Assembly (NCBI GenBank): GCA_016788585.1
Contig: JAEURP010000014.1
Location: forward strand, 1 to 64,000
Origin: Chthonomonas sp.
Lineage (GTDB): Bacteria; Armatimonadota; Fimbriimonadia; Fimbriimonadales; Fimbriimonadaceae
Length of the DNA stretch: 64,000 bases
Direction of reading: 5' to 3'
Below the pieces are notes generated by a model. That model was not told the DNA's origin and ran no database searches. It saw only the letters and a list, made by a program, of their open reading frames with translations. Numbering within the stretch: position 1 is the stretch's first letter; every line of letters begins with the position of its first letter. Positions 18,377 through 26,808 of the stretch are shown piece after piece. The translations under genes and the position numbers were made by a program.

Positions 18377-19248
18377 TTAGCAAGGGCATCGTTCTGGCGG
18401 GTGGCAGCGGAACGCGGCTTTGGCCGATAACTCGGGCCGTAAGCAAGCAGCTTTTGCCGATTTACAACAAGCCGATGATCTACCACCCGCTGACCACCTT
18501 GATGCTAGCGGGGATCAAGGACATTTTGATCATCACGACGCCGCACGAGCAGGAGATGTTCGTCCGGCTACTCGAAGATGGCTCGCAATGGGGGATCAAC
18601 ATCACTTACGCCGTCCAGCCCAAGCCCGAGGGACTCGCGCAAGCCTTTCTGATCGGCGAACAGTTTATCAATGGCGGCTCATGCTCGATGGTGCTCGGTG
18701 ATAACATTTTCTACGGCAGTCACCTCTCGCAGCAATTGCAGGCGGCGGCGGGGCGCGACCAAGGGGCGACCGTTTTTGCCTACCACGTGAATGATCCGGG
18801 TGCCTACGGTGTGGTTGAGTTTGATGCACAGGGGCGGGCAGTGAGCATTGAGGAGAAGCCTGCTGCTCCAAGGTCCAATTACGCGGTAACTGGACTTTAT
18901 TTTTATGATCAGCAAATCGTCGATATTGCTAAGTCAATAAAGCCGTCAGGACGCGGAGAGCTTGAGATAACAGCGGTCAATGATGCCTATCTGCAAAAGG
19001 GCCAACTCAATGTGGAGATCATGGGCCGTGGCGTGGCGTGGCTCGATACAGGCACACACGAATCGCTTATTCAGGCTTCCCTCTTTGTGGAGACGGTCGA
19101 GAAGCGGCAAGGCCTGCTCGTTGCGTCGCCAGAAGAGATTGCTTACCGTCAGGGTTGGATTTCGGCTGAGCAGCTCCAAGAACTCGCGGCACCGCTAGCC
19201 CGAGCCGATTACGGCAAAGCGCTCAATGCCATTCTGAAAAACGCATGA
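18373..19248 (+). CDS. rfbA: Glucose-1-phosphate thymidylyltransferase
   Basis: The 291-residue product makes dTDP-glucose from dTTP and glucose-1-phosphate. The nucleotide-binding [27 protein letters not shown] is at the N-terminus, with VLGDNIFYG near residue 112 and EEKP and [10 protein letters not shown] later, all typical of RmlA. Translation starts at TTG 18373, inside the stop region of rfbB, so expression is coupled. It overlaps rfbC by ATGA. Confidence 0.96.
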   Translation: MISKGIVLAGGSGTRLWPITRAVSKQLLPIYNKPMIYHPLTTLMLAGIKDILIITTPHEQEMFVRLLEDGSQWGINITYAVQPKPEGLAQAFLIGEQFINGGSCSMVLGDNIFYGSHLSQQLQAAAGRDQGATVFAYHVNDPGAYGVVEFDAQGRAVSIEEKPAAPRSNYAVTGLYFYDQQIVDIAKSIKPSGRGELEITAVNDAYLQKGQLNVEIMGRGVAWLDTGTHESLIQASLFVETVEKRQGLLVASPEEIAYRQGWISAEQLQELAAPLARADYGKALNAILKNA

Positions 19249-19790
19249 ATGTAACTCCCCTTGGAAGGGCCGGTGTCCTCCTCTTCGAACCTCAAGCTTT
19301 TGGCGATACTCGGGGCTGGTTTATGGAGGGTTGGAAGAAGGATCGCTATCGCGACGCTGGCATCGAGCTTGACTTCATGCAATTTAATGTCAGTCGATCT
19401 GCCAAAGGCGTGCTGCGTGGGCTGCATTTTCAGGAGCCGAATCCACAAGGCAAGCTCGTGATGGCGTTGCATGGCGCGGTGTTTGATGTCGCGGTGGACA
19501 TTCGGGTTGGCTCGCCGACCTTTGGCCAGTGGTGGGGAGCCGACCTGACCGACGAGAATCACCACCAACTTTGGGTCCCGCCTGGGTTCGCGCATGGCTT
19601 CGAGGTGCTCAGCGAAACCGCGCTGTTTGCCTATCTCGTCACGGACAGCTATCAGCCCGAAAATGACCGCGCGATCCGCTTCGACGACCCTGAGATTGGG
19701 GTGACCTGGAAGACGGCGGATCCGCAACTCAGCGTGAAGGATCAGGTCGCAACGTTGCTGCGCGATGCTCCTGCCTTGCCGCGCTATTGA
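19245..19790 (+). CDS. rfbC: dTDP-4-dehydrorhamnose 3,5-epimerase
   Basis: The 181-residue cupin enzyme carries out the third step of dTDP-rhamnose synthesis. Motifs are [23 protein letters not shown] (with the catalytic His), [14 protein letters not shown] and [14 protein letters not shown]. It overlaps rfbA by four bases and is the last gene of the cluster. Its 3' end overlaps the convergent HIT gene by seven bases. Confidence 0.96.
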   Translation: MNVTPLGRAGVLLFEPQAFGDTRGWFMEGWKKDRYRDAGIELDFMQFNVSRSAKGVLRGLHFQEPNPQGKLVMALHGAVFDVAVDIRVGSPTFGQWWGADLTDENHHQLWVPPGFAHGFEVLSETALFAYLVTDSYQPENDRAIRFDDPEIGVTWKTADPQLSVKDQVATLLRDAPALPRY

Positions 19791-20269
19791 ATCGCCAAGA
19801 GCAGCCGATCATACGAATCGAGCAGGTCTTCGGGCAAGACCCTCGCCTCACCAACGGTCGTCATGAAGTTCGTATCCCCGGACCACCTTGGGACGATATG
19901 CCAATGAACATGATCGGGAATGCCTGCCCCGCCTGCTGAACCAAGATTGACCCCGATATTGAACCCCTGAGGGCGGTAGCATTCCGTGATCCACCGGGTG
20001 CATTTCACGACTAATTGGTTGATCTCCAAAAGCTCCGGATCAGATAGCTCACCTAGGTCGGCGGTATGTCGGTAAGGAGCCACCATGAGATGCCCGGAAG
20101 TGTACGGATACCGATTTAGGATGACAAAAGCCGTCTCTCCGCGGAAGAGAATGAGGTTCTCCCGGTCGTTTTCTTGAGCGGGCAGGTCGACGAAGATACA
20201 ACCGTCCTTGTCGCCATCGCTTTCGTGGCGAATGTATTTCATGCGCCAAGGCGCCCAAACTCTCTCCAT
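19784..20269 (-). CDS. HIT-family hydrolase/transferase
   Basis: The 161-residue product has the histidine triad HVHWHIVPRW near residue 119. It also has the N-terminal ERVWAPWRMKYI and CIFVDLP typical of Ap4A phosphorylase-like HIT proteins. Such enzymes act on dinucleoside polyphosphates or AMP derivatives in the cytoplasm; the substrate here is not known. It lies 9 bases after the ANTAR response regulator and probably shares its message. Confidence 0.9.
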   Translation of the reverse strand: MERVWAPWRMKYIRHESDGDKDGCIFVDLPAQENDRENLILFRGETAFVILNRYPYTSGHLMVAPYRHTADLGELSDPELLEINQLVVKCTRWITECYRPQGFNIGVNLGSAGGAGIPDHVHWHIVPRWSGDTNFMTTVGEARVLPEDLLDSYDRLLLAIQ

Positions 20270-20278
20270 TACGTCAGC

Positions 20279-20854
20279 TTACACGGACTGGGCCAGGATG
20301 ATCGCTTCCGCGACTTCGCGCATGGACTTACGGTTGTTCATGCTCTGCTGCTGAATGCGGCGATAAGCCTCAGCTTCCGAAACGCTCAGCGTCTCCATCA
20401 GAATCCCCTTCGCCTTATCGAGAAGCTTTCGCACTTCGAGCTTCTCCTTGGCATCCGTCGCCTCGTTGCTCAGCGCCTTATTCTCTTCAAAACGACTGCG
20501 CGCGACCTCTATCGCCGGCATGAGATCGCTTGGCTTGAAAGGCTTAACCAGGTAGCCAAAAACCCCGGACTCGCGAGCCCGCTCAACCAACTCCCTGTCG
20601 CTAAACGCGGTGAGCAGAATGACCGGCGCGATGCCGTCCTCGGCGATCAGCTTGGCGGCTTCAATGCCGTCCATTTGCGGCATCTTTACGTCCAGGACGC
20701 AGACCTCGGGCTGGTGCTCTTTGGCAAGGTCAACGGCGGATTGACCGTCGCCCGCCTCCGCGACCACCTCGTATTCGAGGCGTTCAAGCATCTGTTTGAG
20801 ATCCAATCGAATGATTGGATCATCGTCTGCGATTAAGATTCTGTGTTGGCTCAT
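20279..20854 (-). CDS. Response regulator with ANTAR RNA-binding output domain
   Basis: The product has 191 residues. Residues 1 to about 120 form a receiver domain with acidic DDD near the start, the phospho-acceptor in CVLDVKMPQMDG, Thr in LLTAFSD and Lys in YLVKPF. A short coiled linker leads to a C-terminal ANTAR domain (about 135-188, KAKGILMETLSVSEAEAYRRIQQQSMNNRKSMREVAEAII). ANTAR proteins bind paired hairpins in RNA and prevent termination. No sensor kinase is near. It sits between pspA (31 bases upstream) and the HIT gene. Its RNA targets are not visible in this window. Confidence 0.93.
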   Translation of the reverse strand: MSQHRILIADDDPIIRLDLKQMLERLEYEVVAEAGDGQSAVDLAKEHQPEVCVLDVKMPQMDGIEAAKLIAEDGIAPVILLTAFSDRELVERARESGVFGYLVKPFKPSDLMPAIEVARSRFEENKALSNEATDAKEKLEVRKLLDKAKGILMETLSVSEAEAYRRIQQQSMNNRKSMREVAEAIILAQSV

Positions 20855-20885
20855 GATGGTCTCGATGAGCCGATCCAGAGGCGGT

Positions 20886-21647
20886 CTAGCCAGGCGACTG
20901 TTCGATCCGCTTCTCTAGTTCGGCGAGTTGCGAGTCGACATCGTCGGCGACAGTGGGTTCTACGGTGGTTTCGGCTGGCTTGGTGGCAAGGCCCAGTCGC
21001 TCCTCCAACTTGGTGAGTTCCTCCTCGGCTTGCGCATCCATCGCCATATCTTCCATTTGCATGGTCTTGCCGGCAATGCTGGTGCCAAACATCTCTTGGC
21101 GAGCCTGGGCCTCCGCTTGACTCTCCTTGATTCGCTCTCGGGCGGCGCCGAAGGAGCTATCGAATTCGTGGTCGAAGTTCAGGCCATCGAGCGACTTGGT
21201 GATCGCTGACTGAATTTGGCTCTGCTTCCATTGCGCCTTGAGGGCGAGTGCTTCGCTAGTCTTGCGCCGAATTTCTTCTTCCTGGCGCTTGATCGCAACC
21301 TTTACCTGCTCGACCGTTTCGGTTGCGGCAGCGAGGCTGGCTTTCAGTGATTCGAGGCCGCCGTCGACGGTCTGTTTTTCGCGCATGATGCCGCGAGCGA
21401 GTTCGCGATTACCCTGCTTCAGGGCCATCGTGGCTTGACTCTCGAGCTGTGCGCTCTTGGCGGTCTGCTCGTCGAACATGCTTTGCAAGCGGTTGCGCTG
21501 CGTGATAGCCTGCACGGCCTTTTCTCGGTTTGCCGAGAAAGCGGCCTGCATGTCGCGGCGCGCCTGATCCAGCATGATTTCTGGATCTTCCAGCTTGTCC
21601 ATGCCTCGGTTGAACAGCGCCTTAAGCCATCGAAAAAATCGTCCCAT
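20886..21647 (-). CDS. pspA: PspA/IM30 (Vipp1) family membrane-stress protein
   Basis: The 253-residue product is almost wholly helical and predicted coiled-coil. It begins with an amphipathic helix (MGRFFRWLKALFNRGMDKLEDPEIMLDQ), which in this family binds stressed membranes. ESCRT-III-like rods are the known assembly form. The acidic tail (about 220-253) is longer than in E. coli PspA. No pspF/B/C genes are near. It is first in a cluster with the ANTAR regulator and the HIT protein. Confidence 0.88.
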   Translation of the reverse strand: MGRFFRWLKALFNRGMDKLEDPEIMLDQARRDMQAAFSANREKAVQAITQRNRLQSMFDEQTAKSAQLESQATMALKQGNRELARGIMREKQTVDGGLESLKASLAAATETVEQVKVAIKRQEEEIRRKTSEALALKAQWKQSQIQSAITKSLDGLNFDHEFDSSFGAARERIKESQAEAQARQEMFGTSIAGKTMQMEDMAMDAQAEEELTKLEERLGLATKPAETTVEPTVADDVDSQLAELEKRIEQSPG

Positions 21648-21732
21648 CTTTGTTGGTTAACCCTGCGGAATTATACACGGACGTTCAAACTTCTTGAGTT
21701 TCAGGTTCAACGCACGGGTGGGACGTTTGCGT

Positions 21733-22422
21733 CTAAGTTCCCTTAGTATTTCCGTAGAGGTCAATGTGGAGCCGTTGGCCGAGCGCGAAGGCACGTTCCA
21801 TGCAGATCGGGGCGAGGAGGCGGGCTCGTCGATGCAAGGTCTCGGAGTCGGTGCCCTCCGGCATGAGGATGACTTTGCTTGGGTCGGCATCTAGGTCGGT
21901 CAGAAGCTGGTTGATTTCGTCAATTCCGGTTTCTGGGTGTTCTGGGTTCACCACAAACTTGAGCTGGTGATTGTATGCTTTTGTCAATTCGTTGATGACC
22001 GGGAGATTGAGGCGAAGCTCTTCATGGCGATCCTCCCAATCGGTGCCCATTGGGGTCGAGTGGCGCAGTTTTGGTGAGATGGACATGAGATCGCATGGCA
22101 GGTCGCGGCGGATCGTGCCAGCGGTTTCAATCGTGATCGTCTTTCCTGCTCTTTTCAAACCCTCGCACAAGGGGACGACGCCATCGAAGAGCATCGGTTC
22201 GCCTCCCGTAACGACGACATCCTTGATCGGACTATTGGTGACCTCTTCAAGAATGTCTTCAACTTCTCGGATCGGCCCCTCGGGTTCCCAACTTGCGTAG
22301 GGCGTGTCGCACCAAACGCAGCGTAGGTTGCAGCCGCTGATGCGAATGAAGATGCTCGGGCGGCCCGTCCAGAAGCCTTCGCCCTGGATGCTCTCAAAGA
22401 TTTCGGCGATGCGGAGCTTCAT
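21733..22422 (-). CDS. queE: 7-carboxy-7-deazaguanine synthase
   Basis: The 229-residue radical-SAM enzyme of queuosine/7-deazapurine synthesis converts 6-carboxytetrahydropterin to CDG. Motifs are EIFESIQGEGFWTGRPSIF, the cluster-binding C31-x3-C35-x2-C38 (CNLRCVWCD), VVTGGEPML and the C-terminal ERAFALGQRLHIDLYGN. It overlaps the upstream acyltransferase gene by ATGA. No other que genes are in the window. Confidence 0.94.
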   Translation of the reverse strand: MKLRIAEIFESIQGEGFWTGRPSIFIRISGCNLRCVWCDTPYASWEPEGPIREVEDILEEVTNSPIKDVVVTGGEPMLFDGVVPLCEGLKRAGKTITIETAGTIRRDLPCDLMSISPKLRHSTPMGTDWEDRHEELRLNLPVINELTKAYNHQLKFVVNPEHPETGIDEINQLLTDLDADPSKVILMPEGTDSETLHRRARLLAPICMERAFALGQRLHIDLYGNTKGT

Positions 22423-23042
22423 TTCGTTCTGAGAGAGTCGATCATCTGCCGGAACATCTCAATGGCTTCCTCCTCGGTGCAGTCGGGCCCGAGCCGTCCG
22501 AAAAGCTTCAACGCTACAGTGCGGCCACGCTTGATCTTGCGGTCATTCTCCCAGTCGAAGATGCGATGCGTGCCATCGATGCCCACATAAACCATTTCTA
22601 CCTTGGCCCTCCGCGCAACCCGCCAAAAGCCGGGGTAGCAGGCAAATTCGGCGTCCGGGTGAACACAATCAGCCTGCGGGAAGATGACAATGTTGCGCCC
22701 CTTTCCGGCGATCTGGTTGAGGCGAATCATCTCGTGCTTTCGCAAGCCTTCGGCCGGGAAAAACACTATGGGCAGTGCCTTAAGAATCCGCAAGATCGGG
22801 TAGCGGAGCATCACCTTTTGCGTTCCTGTGTACCAAGTTCCGCGCGGGAATCGCCCGAAGAGGAGCGGGGGATCAAGCACCGACGGGTGGTTGCAGACGA
22901 TGATCACGTTTCGGAGTTTATGGATTTCAGGGTCGGTTGTGACCCTCGCGCCGAACCACAACTTCACGAGTAATCGGGCAGGGATGCGCCAAGCGAGTCC
23001 AAACAGTTCGCGGGCGGCGTCCACGAGAACATTGTGCCTCAA
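22419..23042 (-). CDS. PlsC-like 1-acyl-glycerol-3-phosphate acyltransferase
   Basis: The 207-residue product starts at TTG 23042. The acyltransferase signature is NHPSVLD (H-x4-D, catalytic) near residue 50. Later come PIVFFPAEGLRKHE, in place of the usual FPEGTR, and IVIFPQAD. It should act at the inner membrane in phospholipid synthesis, but the divergent second block makes substrate prediction unsafe. It is divergent from argS with a 14-base gap and overlaps queE by four bases. Confidence 0.8.
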   Translation of the reverse strand: MRHNVLVDAARELFGLAWRIPARLLVKLWFGARVTTDPEIHKLRNVIIVCNHPSVLDPPLLFGRFPRGTWYTGTQKVMLRYPILRILKALPIVFFPAEGLRKHEMIRLNQIAGKGRNIVIFPQADCVHPDAEFACYPGFWRVARRAKVEMVYVGIDGTHRIFDWENDRKIKRGRTVALKLFGRLGPDCTEEEAIEMFRQMIDSLRTK

Positions 23043-23056
23043 CTCATAATAGGGGG

Positions 23057-24895
23057 ATGATTCGAGAAGCCCTGGCCCAAAAGGTGACGAGCGCGATTGT
23101 AGCCCTGCATAAGGCGGGCACGCTGCCCGTCGCGAGCCTGGGCACGGTCGAGATCGCCGACACCAAACAGCCCGAGCATGGCGACTACGCTTGCAACGTC
23201 GCGATGACGGGTTCGAAGCTGGCGGGCATGAATCCCCGAGCCCTGGGCGAGATGCTGGCGACCGAGTTATCGTCTGACGATGCTTTTGAAGCGGTCGATG
23301 TCGCTGGGCCCGGCTTCATCAATTTTCGTTTGACTCAAGCTTATGTTTCGCGGTTTGTCACGCTTGTGTCATGCGTCTCTCTACTTCCGACGGCTTCAAA
23401 CCCAAAGAAGATTAATGTCGAGTTCGTGTCGGTAAACCCAAACGGCCCGATCACGATCGGCTCCGGGCGCGGCGCGGCTTATGGCTCGACGCTTTGCAAT
23501 GTTCTCGAAGCCGCAGGCAACGAAGTGCATCGCGAATACTACGTGAACGACGGCGTGAACAGTGAGCAGATGAGGTTGTTTGCAGAGTCGGTGAAGGCCC
23601 TGCTCGAAGGGCGAGAGGTGCCAGAGAACGGTTACAAGGGCGACTACGTTCAAGGTGTGGCGGATGCTCTTCGCGGCTCTGTACCTGCAGACGCCGATCT
23701 CAATGAGCTCAAGCTTCAAGCTGAGCTGCTCATGATCGAAAAGCAACGCCTCGACTTGGCAGCTTTTGGTGTGAACTTCGACACCTGGTTTAGCGAACAG
23801 TCTCTGCATGATGCCGGCGAAGTAGACGCTGAAGTCGCGGCACTGCTCGCGAGTAATGTCGCAGACGAGAAGCCTGTCCGCACCAAGCTGAAACTTGCCA
23901 AAGGCGGCAAGATCGAAGACGTCGAGGTCGAGCCCCAGGACGAAGGCGACACCCTTTGGCTACGCTCAACCAAGTTCGGCGACGACATGGATCGCGTGCT
24001 ACGCCGCCGCGACGGCCGCCTCACCTACATCGCCAGCGACGTCGCCTATCACAAAGACAAGTTCAACCGTCCCGCCGACACCGACAAACTGATTACGGTC
24101 CTAGGGCCCGACCACCACGGCTACATCGGGCGCCTTCAGGCGGTCGTCGCGGCGATGCTTATCGCTGAAGGTCAAGTCAATCCCGTCAGCAACGACGAGC
24201 CCCTCAGCGAGACAGAAGCCAAGCTTTACGCCAGCATGGAAGAGCGAAATCTCTGCCTCGCCGCCATAAAGCAAGCCCAAGAAAAACTCGACGTTCAAAT
24301 CTTCCAACTCGTGCGCTTCCTGAAGGACGGCAAACCTGCGCCGATGCGCAAGCGCGATGGCAATATTTTTGCGCTCATCGACCTGATCACCGAGATTGGC
24401 GAGAAGATGCGCCCCGAAGGCACGCCGGAAGAGAAGCAGCAAGCCGGATCCGACGTTGCGCGGTTCTTTTATCTCATGCGCTCGCACGACACGACCTTTG
24501 ATTTCGACCTCAATCTGGCCGAAACCAAGAGCGACGAGAACCCAGTCTTCTATGTGCAATACGCCCACGCCAGGATTTGCTCGATCCTCAAAAAAGCCGA
24601 GATGGAGCCTATAGCTGGGCAGTACACCGAACGCCCGGAACTCGAACTCATTAAGAAGGTCGTCGACCTGCCCAACGAGATCAGTCGCTGCGCCGAGGAC
24701 TACGGCGTACACCGCCTCGTGACGTACTCAATCGAGCTCGCGCGGGCCTACCATCACTTCTACAACGAATGCCGCGTGATCAACATGGAGGATATCCCGA
24801 CCTCGCAATCTCGCTTGGCTTTATGCCAGGTGACGCAGATTGCCTTGCAAACCACGTTGAAACTGTTGGGCGTCTCCGCCCCCGAGGCCATGTAG
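23057..24895 (+). CDS. argS: Arginyl-tRNA synthetase with unusual HIGH motif
   Basis: The product has 612 residues. It is a class I synthetase that charges tRNA-Arg. Domains in order are the Arg-S N-terminal domain (about 5-95), the Rossmann catalytic core (FVSVNPNGPITIGSGRGAAYGSTL, near 122-146) and the DALR anticodon-binding C-terminus. The canonical HIGH motif reads T133-I-G-S136, so both histidines are missing. The KMSK-like loop reads M430-R-K-R-D-G-N where MSKRxGN is usual. The full length and intact flanks argue for a working enzyme of a divergent clade. No second argS is in the window. Confidence 0.95.
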   Translation: MIREALAQKVTSAIVALHKAGTLPVASLGTVEIADTKQPEHGDYACNVAMTGSKLAGMNPRALGEMLATELSSDDAFEAVDVAGPGFINFRLTQAYVSRFVTLVSCVSLLPTASNPKKINVEFVSVNPNGPITIGSGRGAAYGSTLCNVLEAAGNEVHREYYVNDGVNSEQMRLFAESVKALLEGREVPENGYKGDYVQGVADALRGSVPADADLNELKLQAELLMIEKQRLDLAAFGVNFDTWFSEQSLHDAGEVDAEVAALLASNVADEKPVRTKLKLAKGGKIEDVEVEPQDEGDTLWLRSTKFGDDMDRVLRRRDGRLTYIASDVAYHKDKFNRPADTDKLITVLGPDHHGYIGRLQAVVAAMLIAEGQVNPVSNDEPLSETEAKLYASMEERNLCLAAIKQAQEKLDVQIFQLVRFLKDGKPAPMRKRDGNIFALIDLITEIGEKMRPEGTPEEKQQAGSDVARFFYLMRSHDTTFDFDLNLAETKSDENPVFYVQYAHARICSILKKAEMEPIAGQYTERPELELIKKVVDLPNEISRCAEDYGVHRLVTYSIELARAYHHFYNECRVINMEDIPTSQSRLALCQVTQIALQTTLKLLGVSAPEAM

Positions 24896-24907
24896 CCACC
24901 GGAGGAT

Positions 24908-24972
24908 AGACTTTAGTCTGTCAAATGGAGGGTGGACCTCAGTCCGCCGCCTGGCGCGAGGAATTTTATTCC
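24908..24972. repeat. Three 26-base-spaced palindromic units upstream of hemW operon
   Basis: Dyads AGACTTTAGTCT (24908-24919), GGTGGACctcaGTCCGCC (24931-24948) and GGAATTTTATTCC (24960-24972) lie between argS and the small membrane gene. Their centres also form a direct repeat of period 26 (GACTTTAGTCTG, GACCTCAGTCCG, GAATTTTATTCCG). They resemble intergenic REP-like palindromes. The last ends only five bases before the next start codon. Confidence 0.5.
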
Positions 24973-24976
24973 GTAA

Positions 24977-25156
24977 ATGAAAGACTATTTGTTTAGAGGC
25001 ATGATTGGCGGGCTGGTCGGGGGCCTGTTGGGGTTCGGATATCACACCTATGTCGTGAATAGTGCAACCGTTTGCTATAGCTGCGATAAGTCTTCGACCC
25101 CGATCATCGTCGGCACTCTGATTGGCATGGCGATCGCCTGCTTCGGGCGCAAATGA
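24977..25156 (+). CDS. 59-residue membrane protein, DUF6132-like
   Basis: The product has two hydrophobic segments (about 5-27 and 42-57) flanking a short loop with CYSCDKSSTP. Small proteins of two membrane spans with a C-x2-C and SxP loop resemble the DUF6132 group. That assignment is tentative and the function is unknown. The stop overlaps the hemW start in ATGA (25153-25156), which supports real, coupled translation. The three palindromes lie just upstream. Confidence 0.65.
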   Translation: MKDYLFRGMIGGLVGGLLGFGYHTYVVNSATVCYSCDKSSTPIIVGTLIGMAIACFGRK

Positions 25157-26247
25157 CCCCGATCGCGGTCTACGTTCACACCCCTTTCTGCCCTTCAAAG
25201 TGCGGCTATTGCGACTTTAACTCCTACGCGATGACTGGCTCCATCGTGGACGAAACCGTCGCCGCGATGATCAAAGAGATTCAGAACTCGCCTTGGCGAG
25301 GGCGGCCAGCCAAAACGATCTTTTTCGGTGGCGGAACGCCAACCTTCCTAACCTCCGACCAGCTCCTTTCCATCCTCGACGCCGTGGTCGAAGCGCATCC
25401 ACCAATCGAAGATTGCGAAATCACAAGCGAAGCCAACCCCGGCACGGTTGATGCCACCAAATTTGGTGCGATGCGGGCGGGCGGGTTTAACCGGATCAGC
25501 CTCGGCGCGCAGAGTTTCGTGCCGGAAGAACTCACCCGTCTTGGGCGCATTCATGGGCCAAGTGAGATCGGCCGCGCCGTCCATGCAGCCCGCGATGCGG
25601 GCTTCGACAACGTAAACATCGACCTCATGTTCGCTCTTCCGGGACAAAGTATGAGGGTCTGGGAGCAGAATCTCGACGCCGCCCTCGCCCTAAAGACCGA
25701 TCACCTCAGTTTGTATTGTTTAACTATCGAGCCAAATACTCGCTATTACAAGCTCCATCTCAAGGGAATGCTCGACCTGCCGGACGACGATCAACAGGTC
25801 GAAATGTACGAAATGGCCTGCTCGAAGACAGCAGAAGCCGGGCTCGATCACTACGAAATTTCCAATTTTTCAAAGCCAAACATGCAGTCAAGGCACAACC
25901 TATGTTACTGGCGGTGCGAAGAGTACATCGGTTATGGCCCAGGTGCGGTCGGTCGCGTTGGTGCGACCAGAACGACTAATCTCAAGCATCCGAACTTATA
26001 TGTTTCCGCGGTCAATGCCGGCGAAAAACTCTGGTGCGAGCGCGAGGCGTTGGATGACGAAGCCTTAAGGCTCGAAAGAGTCATGCTCGGCATCCGCTTA
26101 AGCGAAGGGTTGGACAGGACAGGCCTGGATGCTCAAGCCATAAGCGCTTTGACCAAACGAGGTTGGCTAAACGTGTCGTCCGACCGCCTCCACCTCACGC
26201 CTGAAGGCAAGCATTTCTGCAGCGAAGTCGCTCTCGCACTCGCCTAA
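25153..26247 (+). CDS. hemW: HemW-like radical-SAM heme chaperone
   Basis: The product has 364 residues. The cluster-binding C13-x3-C17-x2-C20 occurs as FCPSKCGYCDFNSY, the form specific for HemW, followed by IFFGGGTPTFL and EANPGT. Further blocks are RISLGAQSF and HYEISNFSKPNMQSRHNLCYW, and the C-terminal HemN domain follows. HemW was long annotated as an oxygen-independent coproporphyrinogen oxidase but is known as a heme-binding chaperone. It lacks the extra N-terminal region of true HemN. It overlaps the small membrane gene by four bases. Confidence 0.92.
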   Translation: MTPIAVYVHTPFCPSKCGYCDFNSYAMTGSIVDETVAAMIKEIQNSPWRGRPAKTIFFGGGTPTFLTSDQLLSILDAVVEAHPPIEDCEITSEANPGTVDATKFGAMRAGGFNRISLGAQSFVPEELTRLGRIHGPSEIGRAVHAARDAGFDNVNIDLMFALPGQSMRVWEQNLDAALALKTDHLSLYCLTIEPNTRYYKLHLKGMLDLPDDDQQVEMYEMACSKTAEAGLDHYEISNFSKPNMQSRHNLCYWRCEEYIGYGPGAVGRVGATRTTNLKHPNLYVSAVNAGEKLWCEREALDDEALRLERVMLGIRLSEGLDRTGLDAQAISALTKRGWLNVSSDRLHLTPEGKHFCSEVALALA

Positions 26248-26280
26248 ACCGGCTCTCGCTCACTCCGTCATAATCCAACC

Positions 26281-26808
26281 ATGAGCCAAATCGTGCTGGA
26301 TGCAGCCGGAATCAAGCGCACGCTGGGGAGGCTTGCCCACGAAATCCTGGAAAGCAATGGCGGCGCAAAGGACGTCTGCGTCGTTGGAATCCTCCGCCGA
26401 GGCTGGCCCGCCGCAAAGCGCGTCGCTTTCATGATGGCCCAGATCGAAGACGCTGCCATCCCGCACGGCAAACTCGACATCCGCCCGAGCCGAGACGACC
26501 AGAAGTCCAGCGAGGACGATACAGAAATCCCCTTCAGCATCGAAGGCAAGAACGTCGTCCTCGTGGACGAAGTGATCTACACCGGTCGCACCATCCGCGC
26601 CGCCATGGACGCCCTGATGAAGCACGGTCGCCCGGCAAAGGTTCAACTCGCCGTCATCATCGACCGTGGCCACCGTGAGCTTCCCATCCAACCCGACTTT
26701 TGCGGTAAACAAGTGTCGACTGAACCAGGCGACCTGATCGATGTGCGGCTAACCGACACCCACGATGGGGACGCCGTGATGCTGGTCCCCGCCGAGGAGC
26801 GCAAATGA
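26281..26808 (+). CDS. pyrR: PyrR bifunctional regulator / uracil phosphoribosyltransferase
   Basis: The 175-residue product has the PRPP-binding motif VVLVDEVIYTGRTIRAAMDAL near residue 96. LAVIIDRGHRELPIQPDFCGKQV, diagnostic for PyrR, lies downstream. PyrR binds pyr mRNA in response to UMP in Firmicutes and can have UPRTase activity. The 33-base gap from hemW is too short for a classical attenuator in front of it. If it regulates, the target lies inside the hemW end or elsewhere. It overlaps pyrB by ATGA. Confidence 0.94.
   Translation: MSQIVLDAAGIKRTLGRLAHEILESNGGAKDVCVVGILRRGWPAAKRVAFMMAQIEDAAIPHGKLDIRPSRDDQKSSEDDTEIPFSIEGKNVVLVDEVIYTGRTIRAAMDALMKHGRPAKVQLAVIIDRGHRELPIQPDFCGKQVSTEPGDLIDVRLTDTHDGDAVMLVPAEERK

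Noticed and set aside
17315-19790. Search for rfbD next to rfbBAC
   Set aside because: No reductase frame lies between rfbC and the convergent HIT gene; it must be elsewhere or replaced.
26248-26280. PyrR-type attenuator in front of pyrR
   Set aside because: The gap is only 33 bases and shows no terminator/antiterminator structure.
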